Assembly (NCBI GenBank): GCA_029881635.1
Contig: JAOUMG010000052.1
Span: forward strand, 1-8,707
Length of the DNA: 8,707 nucleotides
DNA from: Paracoccaceae bacterium
Lineage (GTDB): Bacteria; Pseudomonadota; Alphaproteobacteria; Rhodobacterales; Rhodobacteraceae
Reading direction: 5' to 3'
The stretch's first letter is position 1; the number at the start of each line of letters is the position of its first letter. Below the pieces are notes generated by a model. The model was not told the origin of the DNA. It ran no database searches and saw nothing but the letters and a program-made list of their open reading frames with translations. Positions 1 through 6,079 of the stretch are shown piece by piece. A program made the translations under genes and the position numbers.

Positions 1-1
1 A

Positions 2-418
2 GCATTCTGGTCACGATTGTTGGACGGTGATCTGCCATGGCCTGCACCCGTTTTGCCTTTCGTCATTCTGGGGGACGCCAATCTTGACCCGGCAGACGGG
101 GATGGCCGGAACGAGGCGATGACCGAGCTGCTGGCACATCCACGCCTTCAGGATCCCGCGCCACGCAGTCGGGGGGCTGCTACGGCGGCACGAAATGGGC
201 AGCAAAACGCCCGACATCAGGGCGACCCGGCCCTTGATACGGTCGATTGGCCGGACGACCCCGGTCCAGGCAATATGCGGGTGGACTACGTGCTGCCATC
301 TTCAGACCTGGAAGTCATGGATGCCGGTGTCTGGTGGCCAGAAGATCCGCAGCAGGCTGATGTGGCTGCAAAAGCGTCACGTCACCGGCTCGTCTGGGTG
401 CAGATTGATCTGCCATGA
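2..418 (+). CDS. Endonuclease/exonuclease/phosphatase family protein, 3' part
   Basis: The reading frame is open from the left edge of the window, so the start lies outside and only the last 138 residues are seen. The fragment carries the C-terminal landmarks of the endonuclease/exonuclease/phosphatase (DNase I-like) fold: a GDANLDP segment at bases 71-91 (family GD.N motif, catalytic Asp and Asn), RVDYVLPS at 278-301 (the usual DYV(L/I) strand), and a terminal SRHR at 377-388 where most members have SDH. The family cleaves phosphodiester or phosphomonoester bonds with a divalent metal; the substrate of this protein is not known to me. It lies 76 bases upstream of leuB on the same strand, an arrangement I associate with the leu operon of Rhodobacterales, so co-transcription is likely. 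The replacement of SDH by SRH leaves activity open. The fold call is fairly firm, the function is not. Confidence 0.8.
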   Translation, partial: AFWSRLLDGDLPWPAPVLPFVILGDANLDPADGDGRNEAMTELLAHPRLQDPAPRSRGAATAARNGQQNARHQGDPALDTVDWPDDPGPGNMRVDYVLPSSDLEVMDAGVWWPEDPQQADVAAKASRHRLVWVQIDLP

Positions 419-494
419 AGACCCGATCCCTTGACCGCACGTCAGGCATTGGCTAGGCGGACGGGAACAAATTCACTCACACCGGGAGCATATC

Positions 495-1604
495 GTGGCC
501 AATCCTTCCATCCTCATCCTTGCGGGCGACGGTATCGGCCCCGAAGTCATGTCCGAGGTCCGCAAGGTCATCGACTGGTTCGGCGCTAAACGAAAGATCA
601 AGTTCAATGTGTCCGAAGATCTTGTGGGCGGCGCTGCCTACGATGTTCACGGCGTTCCGCTGACCGATGAAACGATGGCCAAGGCGCTTTCAGTGGATGT
701 CGTGCTGTTGGGTGCAGTCGGCGGGCCGAAGTATGACAAGCTTGATTTTTCCGTAAAGCCGGAACGCGGCCTTCTGCGGTTGCGCAAGGAAATGGAGCTG
801 TTTTCCAACCTGCGCCCGGCCCAGTGTTTTGATGCATTGGCAGATTTCTCATCGCTGAAGAAAGATATCGTTGCCGGCCTGGATATCATGATCGTCCGCG
901 AATTGACCGGTGGTGTCTATTTCGGCGAACCGCGGGGTATCTTTCCGGATAACGAAGGCGGCCGGGTCGGCATCAACACCCAGCGCTACACGACCGAAGA
1001 AATTCGCCGCGTCGCGCGGTCCGCTTTTGAACTGGCCAGGCGTCGGGGCAATAAAGTCTGTTCGATGGAAAAAGCCAACGTCATGGAATCAGGCATCTTG
1101 TGGCGCGAAGAAGTCACCTGGGTTCATGAAAACGAATACCCTGATGTTGAGCTGTCGCACATGTATGCCGATGCGGGGGCCATGCAACTGGTCCGCTGGC
1201 CCAAGCAGTTTGATGTCATCGTTACGGACAATCTCTTTGGTGACATCCTGTCGGATACCGCAGCGATGCTGACGGGCAGTCTGGGCATGTTACCGTCTGC
1301 CAGCCTGGGCGCTCCGGACAAGAATGGCCGCCCAAAGGCACTTTATGAACCCGTGCATGGCTCAGCACCGGACATTGCGGGAACCGGTAAGGCGAACCCG
1401 ATCGCCTGTATCCTGTCGTTTGCGATGGCGCTGCGTTATTCCTTCGATCTGGGCGACGAAGCGGTTCGGGTTGAACAGGCGGTGGAATCGGTTCTGGCCA
1501 GCGGGCTTCGCACCGCTGACCTGATGGGACCGGATGGTGGTAAACCCGTATCAACCACCGAAATGGGCGATGCTATTTTGAAGGCGCTCGACGCCAGCCT
1601 CTGA
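495..1604 (+). CDS. leuB: 3-isopropylmalate dehydrogenase
   Basis: LeuB oxidises and decarboxylates (2R,3S)-3-isopropylmalate to 2-oxoisocaproate with NAD+, the third dedicated step of leucine biosynthesis, in the cytoplasm. The 369-residue product has the normal family length. Visible signatures are GDGIGPEV (residues 11-18); the LLRLRKE...NLRP segment with substrate-binding arginines at about R97 and R107; R135 and catalytic Tyr142 in [12 protein letters not shown]; catalytic Lys193 in MEKANV; metal-binding aspartates D245, D250 and D254 in the [12 protein letters not shown] stretch; and the NAD-binding [18 protein letters not shown] segment (285-302). The start is a GTG; it is preferred because GGGAG (484-488) sits 6 bases upstream and the protein then begins with the usual short strand before GDGIGP. 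The gene follows the phosphodiesterase-like gene by 76 bases and converges on a permease gene 9 bases beyond its stop codon. All key residues are present, so the enzyme should be active. Confidence 0.97.
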   Translation: MANPSILILAGDGIGPEVMSEVRKVIDWFGAKRKIKFNVSEDLVGGAAYDVHGVPLTDETMAKALSVDVVLLGAVGGPKYDKLDFSVKPERGLLRLRKEMELFSNLRPAQCFDALADFSSLKKDIVAGLDIMIVRELTGGVYFGEPRGIFPDNEGGRVGINTQRYTTEEIRRVARSAFELARRRGNKVCSMEKANVMESGILWREEVTWVHENEYPDVELSHMYADAGAMQLVRWPKQFDVIVTDNLFGDILSDTAAMLTGSLGMLPSASLGAPDKNGRPKALYEPVHGSAPDIAGTGKANPIACILSFAMALRYSFDLGDEAVRVEQAVESVLASGLRTADLMGPDGGKPVSTTEMGDAILKALDASL

Positions 1605-1613
1605 ATCACGCGC

Positions 1614-2519
1614 TCAGCTTGGCCGAATGGCGTCGGATATCCGCGCCTTTCGGCCAAGCCAGACGACAAAGCCGACGGCAATCGCAAAACCTATCATTGC
1701 GGTTGTTATGGCTTCGCCCAGCAGCAGCGCCGAAAGCCCCAATGTGATGAAGGCCTGCAGCAACTGCACCTGTCCGACACGGGCAATGCCACCAATGGCA
1801 AGACCGGCATTCCAGAACACAAACCCCAGAAACATAGACCCAGCCCCCAGATATCCGAGTGCCGCAAACTCTGTTGCTCCGGGGGCGTGGATGCCGGTCC
1901 GCCATGTCCACGCAGTCCCCGCCAGAGACATCGGCATGGTCACGATCAGCGCCCAAGCGATCACCTCCCATCCCGGCAGCGTTCGAGACAGGCGTCCGAA
2001 CAGGACATAGCCACAAGCGGCCGCCAGCCCGGCGCATCCCAGCCAGATATCACCCATGCTGACGGTTTGATTGCCCGTTGGCGTGGATGTGACAAAGGTA
2101 AAGACAATGACCAGCGCCGCGCCAATGAGGCTTAGCGTCCAGAACAGCAGGCCAGGTCGTTCACCGCCCAGGGTTGCTGCAAATACCGCCGTCATCAGCG
2201 GCAAGATACCCAGAACGACACCCCCGTGCGCGGCTGGTACGGTTTGCATGGCAATGCTGGAAAACCCTGGAAAACCAAAGACTAAAAGCCCACCAGCCAC
2301 CGCAATACTTCCGAGTTCTGCCACCGGTGGTTTGCGGCGTAGTGCAAGTAACGCAAAGATGGCAATTGACGATGCGATCAGCGCCCGCGCAAAGGTCAAG
2401 AACGCCGGGTCGAACCCTGCCAGGGCCAATTTGGTCATTGGCAAGGTCGCGCCAAAGATCACGACCCCGACAAAGCCAAGGGCCATTCCGGCCAGAGGAT
2501 GCGATTGCGGCCTTGTCAT
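1614..2519 (-). CDS. EamA/DMT-family permease (first of a divergent pair)
   Basis: This 301-residue protein is a hydrophobic inner-membrane transporter of the drug/metabolite transporter superfamily, with roughly ten membrane segments arranged as two EamA repeats (about residues 10-145 and 155-287). The N-terminal repeat has the typical GVVIFGATLPMTKLAL opening, and the second ends with GLSALLLGEAIT followed by a last helix and a short basic tail (GRKARISDAIRPS). DMT exporters move amino acids, metabolites or drugs, but the substrate cannot be read from sequence. I chose the ATG at 2519, which gives a standard short cytoplasmic N-terminus. A TTG at 2555 would add 12 residues; neither start has a clear Shine-Dalgarno sequence. 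The gene is divergent from a second EamA permease and convergent with leuB. Its last 15 codons include an 18-bp imperfect stem-loop (1617-1659). Confidence 0.88.
   Translation of the reverse strand: MTRPQSHPLAGMALGFVGVVIFGATLPMTKLALAGFDPAFLTFARALIASSIAIFALLALRRKPPVAELGSIAVAGGLLVFGFPGFSSIAMQTVPAAHGGVVLGILPLMTAVFAATLGGERPGLLFWTLSLIGAALVIVFTFVTSTPTGNQTVSMGDIWLGCAGLAAACGYVLFGRLSRTLPGWEVIAWALIVTMPMSLAGTAWTWRTGIHAPGATEFAALGYLGAGSMFLGFVFWNAGLAIGGIARVGQVQLLQAFITLGLSALLLGEAITTAMIGFAIAVGFVVWLGRKARISDAIRPS
1617..1659. terminator. Strong stem-loop at the leuB/permease convergence, possible bidirectional terminator
   Basis: Bases 1617-1627 (GCTTGGCCGAA) and 1649-1659 (TTCGGCCAAGC) are an exact 11-bp inverted repeat. 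Inside, 1629-1632 (GGCG) pairs with 1644-1647 (CGCC), and 1634-1636 pairs with 1641-1643 around an ATAT loop, separated by one T-T mismatch and one bulged T. The total is about 18 pairs. It begins 12 bases after the leuB stop codon and lies wholly inside the last codons of the convergent permease. No T-run follows it on either strand, so a classic intrinsic terminator is not shown. It may instead stop transcription with help, or protect the 3' ends of both messages. The structure is certain on paper; the role is inferred. Confidence 0.5.
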
Positions 2520-2653
2520 GGCCGGGCTATAGCGGGCGGGCTGGGGACCATGCAAATGGTTTGCTGTATCAGTTACAATTCTGTGTTTTCAGCCGGAAAA
2601 GAGTTGCAGCGTTGCAGCCGCCGAGAGCTGGAAGCCAACGTACGGAACAAAGT
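2520..2653. promoter_or_regulatory. Divergent intergenic region between two EamA permeases
   Basis: These 134 bases must hold promoters for both permease genes. Rightward, TACAAT (2574-2579) matches five of six bases of the sigma-70 -10 consensus, but the hexamer 17 bases upstream (TGCAAA) is poor. A small dyad GCAAA-TGG-TTTGC (2552-2564) overlaps that -35 position and could be an operator. GTTGCAGC is repeated exactly in tandem at 2603-2610 and 2611-2618, within the likely leader of the rightward gene. No clear leftward promoter was recognised. All assignments here are tentative. Confidence 0.3.
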
Positions 2654-3628
2654 GTGGAAATTGCAGCCAATAATCTGCGCGGTGCCTTCTATGCGCTTTT
2701 GGCCATGGGAATTTTTGCCACACATGACGTGGTGATCAAGTTTCTGGGGGCGGAATATTCGGCCATTCAGATCGTTTTTTTTGGCACTCTGTTCGGGTTC
2801 CCGATCGTTTCGATGATACTGCTGAACGATACCAAAGAGGCCAATTTGCGGCCTCGTCATCCCTGGTGGGTCGCCCTGCGGACGGCCTGTTCGGTCATAG
2901 CTGCCCCATCCGTCTTTTATGCCTTTGCGGTGCTGCCACTGGCACAGGTCTACGTTATCTTGTTTGCCTCACCGCTGATCATCACAATCCTTGCGGTTCC
3001 GATTTTGGGCGAAACCGTGCGCATCAGGCGGTGGGCCGCAGTCATCGTCGGTCTGATCGGGGTGCTGATCGTCATGCGACCGGGTCAGGCCAGTCTCTCG
3101 CTCGGGCATCTGGCGGCGCTGCTGGCCGCGGTCTGCGGGGCCGCAATTTCAGTCATATCGCGCAAGATTGGCCAGGACGAAAGGGCGGTGGTGTTGCTGT
3201 TGTTCCCCATGGTCGGCAACTTTCTGGCCATGGCGCTGGCGCTTCCCTTTGTCTACAAGCCCATGCCTGTCGAACATCTGGGTCTTCTGGCGGTAATCGC
3301 CGGTTTGGGCATGGCAGGGGCCTATCTGATCATCCTTGCCTACCGCAAAGGCGAGGCGGTGATTGTTGCCCCCATGCAGTATTCGCAAATTCTTTGGGCC
3401 ACTGCCTATGGCTATCTGCTGTTCTCTGAAACACCCGATGGCCCGACAGTGCTGGGTGCTGCGGTGATCATCCTATCAGGGATCTATATCGTTTTCCGCG
3501 AAGGCCGTTCGGGCGCATCGCTTACGCGCCCTGTCCTGGAAACGGGTGGACGCGCCGAAACCGCAACCACTCCGCGCAGCAGCGCCTTGCAACGGTTCTT
3601 TCCCTCCGCAAGCCGACCGCCCCGCTGA
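2654..3628 (+). CDS. EamA/DMT-family permease (second of a divergent pair)
   Basis: The product is an inner-membrane permease of the drug/metabolite transporter superfamily, about 324 residues from a GTG start. Two EamA repeats are visible (about residues 8-140 and 150-281), with ten predicted membrane segments. Landmarks are FATHDVVIKFLG (21-32), LPLAQVYVILFASPL (94-108) with a LGETVRIRRW loop after it, the central CGAAISVISRKIGQDERAV, and AYRKGEAVIVAPMQYSQILWA late in repeat two. The protein ends in a 40-residue polar, basic tail that should be cytoplasmic. The frame is open far upstream, so the start needed choosing: the GTG at 2654 has GGA at 2644-2646, 7 bases upstream, and gives a short N-terminus before the first helix as in relatives. 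The earlier part of the open frame overlaps the divergent permease and does not look like protein. Substrate is unknown. It is only loosely similar to its neighbour, so this is not a recent tandem duplication. Confidence 0.9.
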   Translation: MEIAANNLRGAFYALLAMGIFATHDVVIKFLGAEYSAIQIVFFGTLFGFPIVSMILLNDTKEANLRPRHPWWVALRTACSVIAAPSVFYAFAVLPLAQVYVILFASPLIITILAVPILGETVRIRRWAAVIVGLIGVLIVMRPGQASLSLGHLAALLAAVCGAAISVISRKIGQDERAVVLLLFPMVGNFLAMALALPFVYKPMPVEHLGLLAVIAGLGMAGAYLIILAYRKGEAVIVAPMQYSQILWATAYGYLLFSETPDGPTVLGAAVIILSGIYIVFREGRSGASLTRPVLETGGRAETATTPRSSALQRFFPSASRPPR

Positions 3629-3704
3629 AGTTGCTACCCACACCCCGTTCCAACAATGCCCACTTGCCAAAGTGCCATGAAATCGCTAACCCCCCGCCCA
3701 CGGT

Positions 3705-3781
3705 CGGAGCGTAGCGCAGCCTGGTAGCGCACCTGCTTCGGGAGCAGGGGGTCGGAGGTTCGAATCCTCTCGCTCCGACCA
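3705..3781 (+). tRNA. tRNA-Pro, anticodon CGG
   Basis: A full cloverleaf of 77 bases can be folded by eye. The acceptor arm is CGGAGCG (3705-3711) with CGCTCCG (3771-3777), discriminator A3778, and an encoded CCA (3779-3781). The anticodon stem is CCTGC/GCAGG with loop TTCGGGA, giving anticodon CGG at 3739-3741, which reads the proline codon CCG. The T arm is GGAGG/CCTCT with loop TTCGAAT; the D arm contains AGCCTGGTAGC. The C1-G72 acceptor pair, unusual in bacterial elongator tRNAs, fits tRNA-Pro. The three bases before the gene (GGT) can pair with ACC of the 3' end, extending the stem to 10 bp. It follows a permease gene by 76 bases; no convincing promoter or terminator was recognised around it. 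Confidence 0.97.
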
Positions 3782-4010
3782 ATTTTCCCGCAATGATGCA
3801 AGGGCTCGGTAACGCCACTCTGGATACAGTATTGCTCTTGGACCCATGCGGTTAGCGACGCGTGTGGCCTTTTCGGTTAATCACTTATTTGCGACAGTGC
3901 TTCTTGGGAAAGGGCGCGGGCACGTCGTGCTCAAAAATCGATCATTGTCCGCTTTAAGAAATTATTGACAGATACCGCATTGTTGCACAACAGGACCGGC
4001 GCGGCATTGG
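3782..4010. other. Intergenic stretch between tRNA-Pro and the orphan ORF
   Basis: No gene is supported here. GC content falls noticeably towards the right end. A short hairpin-forming sequence GGGCACGTCGTGCTC starts near 3917, and TGTTGCACAACA (3981-3992) is a 5-bp dyad around two central bases. I see no repeat of the tRNA 3' end within the window that would mark an integration site, and no terminator with a T-run. Confidence 0.4.
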
Positions 4011-4418
4011 TTATTCAGGTTTGGACTTTGATGAGTATTTTGTACCATCAGGCGACCAAAAAACAAACCCATCACCGCTTTCGTTTAGATGGGCATCTAA
4101 ACCGATGGCCGCCATTTCAATTCGAAGGCCTGCCACACCATCTTCAGTGTTCAAGATCAATTCATCCGATACAACCTCGCCATAGTGCTTGAGAGTGTTC
4201 AAACGTGCAATTTTGATCAAATCCTCCGGTGATTTGCCGTCGTGATTGATTTTGAATACGTGCACATCCTTATCAATGGCGAAGGTTTTTATCCGCCACA
4301 TATCATCTCCCCGAACAACCCATTGGGTCGTATCCGCGAAACCTTCGACTTCGACCTCTTTGTTTTGAATGTAGCTGCTCTCGATGCTCAGAAAGAAAAT
4401 GATAAGTGTGATTTTCAA
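4011..4418 (-). CDS. Orphan small protein with hydrophobic N-terminus, unrecognised
   Basis: I do not recognise this protein. With the TTG start chosen here it is 135 residues: a lysine at position 2, a hydrophobic run (ITLIIFFLSI, residues 3-12) like a signal sequence or membrane anchor, then a charged, mixed alpha/beta-looking body with no cysteine and no known motif. No clear AxA signal peptidase site or lipobox follows, so an anchored form is possible. The TTG is preferred because AAAGGAG (4429-4435) lies 10 bases upstream and the hydrophobic segment then falls at the N-terminus. Alternative ATG starts at 4508 and 4499 would add 30 or 27 residues in front of it and have weaker ribosome sites. 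The gene is AT-richer than all its neighbours and stands alone between tRNA-Pro and cbpA, which suggests transferred or lineage-specific DNA. Translation is plausible but unproven; a shorter ORF on the opposite strand (4242-4460) is the competing reading. Confidence 0.55.
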   Translation of the reverse strand: MKITLIIFFLSIESSYIQNKEVEVEGFADTTQWVVRGDDMWRIKTFAIDKDVHVFKINHDGKSPEDLIKIARLNTLKHYGEVVSDELILNTEDGVAGLRIEMAAIGLDAHLNESGDGFVFWSPDGTKYSSKSKPE

Positions 4419-4812
4419 TGGAAGTCGGCTCCTTTGGGTAAACTCAACAACGAAATCTAATCCACGCTCAGAGACATGTTCAATAGCGGTTTCTCGCATA
4501 ACCGCCATTCCCGATTACAACTCAAAACCTCGCGCCGAACTCTGGCCGCCTAAAAATGGTAACTCGCGCTCGGCAAGGGTTTTCGATGATTTGGCAGACG
4601 TCGCAAGCTTGGGCCGATCCATCGGATATTGCTGAACGACATGTATTGAAATTCCGCTAGTCATCATGATTTGAATCATAGATGCGTCACTGTGGCTGTG
4701 TTTTCTTTTCGCCAACCCACCACAAACGGGCCAAGCGCGACAGGTTGTTACGGGTCAACCGCCATGCCAATCTGAATCGCTTCGGCCTGATTGAATGTCA
4801 AAGGATCCAGTG
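4419..4812. other. Long non-coding or undetermined stretch upstream of cbpA
   Basis: No convincing gene lies here. A leftward open frame (4515-4715, TTG start, 66 codons) has no spaced ribosome site and an unremarkable product; the upstream extension of the orphan ORF covers 4419-4508 if an ATG start is used there. ATGATT-TG-AATCAT (4666-4679) is a 6-bp dyad and GGTTG/CAACC (4743-4747, 4756-4760) a weak one. The promoter of cbpA must lie in this stretch unless it is read from afar, but no good sigma-70 or heat-shock type match was recognised. Confidence 0.4.
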
Positions 4813-5739
4813 ATGGACGACCCTTACAAGACGCTCGGCCTGACAAAGGCGGCAACGGCCGACGAGATAAAGAAGGCCTATCGAAAGATCGCGCGTTCCA
4901 GTCATCCGGATCTGAATCCGGGCGACAAGGATGCCGAAGCGCGGTTCAAGGCGGCGACAGCGGCATTTGACCTGCTGAAAGACCCTGAAACCCGCGCCAG
5001 GTTTGATCGCGGAGAGATAGACGCAACTGGCGCTGAAAGACCGGAGCGCAAGTTTTATCGCGACTATGCCGAAGCGCCGGGCAACCGCTACCGGTCCAGC
5101 CAAGACTTTGATGATTTCGGTGACGCTTCGGATATCTTCGCTGAGTTCCTGCGTCGCCGGGGTGGCCACGGTGCCGAACCTTCCGGCGCCGGTTTCAGCG
5201 CCCGTGGGGCGGACCGGCATTTCAGCCTCGAAGTTCCGTTTCTTGACGCTGTCCAGGGCGGTACGTCACGCATCACGCTGCCCGAAGGCGCCGTGCTTGA
5301 CGTGAAAATCACTCAAGGTACTGCAGACGGGCAGACGATCCGTTTGCGTGGCAAGGGCAATCCGGGGTTTGGCGGAGGTCCGTCGGGCGACGCGCTGGTG
5401 ACGTTGTCGGTGCGCGCGCATTCGTTGTTTCGCCGAGAGGGTAATGACATTCTGATGACGTTGCCGATCACGATAGACGAGGCGATCCTTGGTGGAAAAA
5501 TTGAGGTGCCAACCATTGACGGCACGGTCAGCCTGACCATCCCGCAGGGTGCCAGCAGCGGCCAGACGCTTCGGCTGCGGGGGCGCGGGGCCAAGCCAGT
5601 GGGCGGTAAAGAGCGTGGCGATCAGTTGGTGGCGCTGCGCATCGTTTCCCCTGCCAAAGTCGACGAGGCACTGGCCAAATTCATGGAAACATGGCGCAAA
5701 GCCAATGGCTACAACCCGCGCGAGGGAATGAAACTATGA
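4813..5739 (+). CDS. cbpA: DnaJ-like co-chaperone of CbpA type (no zinc finger)
   Basis: This cytoplasmic J-domain protein should stimulate the ATPase of DnaK and hand it unfolded clients; E. coli CbpA also binds curved DNA. The 308 residues begin with a J domain (about 3-66) with the essential HPD at residues 31-33, followed by a polar linker with FDDFGDASDIFAEFLRRRGG (98-118), then two DnaJ C-terminal beta domains (about 136-205 and 206-280; note the paired GQTIRLRGKGNPG and GQTLRLRGRGA motifs), and a short helical tail. The CxxCxGxG zinc-binding repeats of true DnaJ are absent, which separates it from DnaJ. The ATG at 4813 is chosen because AAAGGA (4800-4805) lies 7 bases upstream; an ATG at 4795 would add six residues and hide that site. 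It overlaps the following cbpM by 4 bases (ATGA), so the two are translationally coupled. DNA binding is inferred from the family only. Confidence 0.92.
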   Translation: MDDPYKTLGLTKAATADEIKKAYRKIARSSHPDLNPGDKDAEARFKAATAAFDLLKDPETRARFDRGEIDATGAERPERKFYRDYAEAPGNRYRSSQDFDDFGDASDIFAEFLRRRGGHGAEPSGAGFSARGADRHFSLEVPFLDAVQGGTSRITLPEGAVLDVKITQGTADGQTIRLRGKGNPGFGGGPSGDALVTLSVRAHSLFRREGNDILMTLPITIDEAILGGKIEVPTIDGTVSLTIPQGASSGQTLRLRGRGAKPVGGKERGDQLVALRIVSPAKVDEALAKFMETWRKANGYNPREGMKL

Positions 5740-6077
5740 CGCAGAGATATTCTGAAGAAGAAACCATCAGCGCCATCGCCCGCCTGACACGCAGGCAGCT
5801 TACAGCTTTCGTCGATGCCGAAATTGTCAATCCGATCCATACCGAGGAAGGTCACTATTTCCGGCAGGCCGATCTGGTCAGAATGGAGCTGCTCTGCGAG
5901 CTGTCCGAGCACTTCGACCTTCAGGATGATGCCCTGGGTGTGGTCATCTCTCTGATTGACCAGCTGCATGGGGTGCGAGGCGAGCTGCGCGCGGTTCTGG
6001 ATGCGGTGGAGGCCGAACCGGAGGATGTGCGCCTCAGGATTGGCGCGGCGATAAAGGCGATCCGGCGATCAGGCTGA
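5736..6077 (+). CDS. cbpM: Chaperone modulator CbpM (MerR-like fold)
   Basis: CbpM binds the J domain of CbpA and inhibits both its co-chaperone and its DNA-binding activity. The 113-residue product fits the family length and pattern: an N-terminal winged-helix-like part with TRRQLTAFVDAEIVNP (18-33) and HYFRQADLVRMELLCEL (40-56), then a helical dimerisation part with LDAL-type heptads ending in IGAAIKAIRR. The start is the ATG inside the ATGA overlap with cbpA, with GGGA (5724-5727) 8 bases upstream; an earlier in-frame ATG at 5691 lies inside cbpA and would add an unrelated leader. The 3' end overlaps the convergent agmatinase-family gene by 9 bases. Adjacency to cbpA makes the identification firm despite modest motifs. 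Confidence 0.88.
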   Translation: MTQRYSEEETISAIARLTRRQLTAFVDAEIVNPIHTEEGHYFRQADLVRMELLCELSEHFDLQDDALGVVISLIDQLHGVRGELRAVLDAVEAEPEDVRLRIGAAIKAIRRSG

Positions 6078-6079
6078 TC
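6067..6079. repeat. 13-base palindrome spanning the overlapping cbpM and ureohydrolase stops
   Basis: GATCAG-G-CTGATC is a perfect 6-bp dyad around one central base. It contains the stop codons of both convergent genes: TGA of cbpM at 6075-6077 and, on the other strand, TGA at 6071-6069. The dyad explains why both frames can stop within the same 9 bases. The centre is too tight for a stable hairpin, and no T-run follows, so it is not called a terminator. Confidence 0.6.

Noticed and set aside
2174..2653. Upstream open extension of the second permease's frame
   Set aside because: It lies antisense to the first permease, its translation is unlike a transporter N-terminus, and a GTG at 2654 with a spaced GGA gives the expected protein.
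3661..3674. CACTT-GCCA-AAGTG hairpin after the second permease as a terminator
   Set aside because: Only five pairs and no T-run on either side; too weak to call.
3522..3818. Leftward 98-codon ORF containing the phrase [21 protein letters not shown]
   Set aside because: This phrase is the familiar artefact of translating the antisense strand of a tRNA gene. The ORF covers tRNA-Pro in reverse and the tail of the permease, so it is not a gene.
3981..3992. TGTTGCACAACA dyad as a possible insertion sequence end
   Set aside because: No transposase, no matching opposite end and no target duplication were found, so an insertion sequence remnant is not supported.
4242..4460. Rightward 72-codon ORF opposite the orphan gene
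   Set aside because: It is shorter, starts with GTG without a good ribosome site, and has no hydrophobic or motif content that would favour it over the leftward ORF. It is not fully excluded.
4515..4715. Leftward 66-codon ORF with TTG start
   Set aside because: The only GGTGGG is directly against the start codon with no spacing, and the product shows no recognisable feature.
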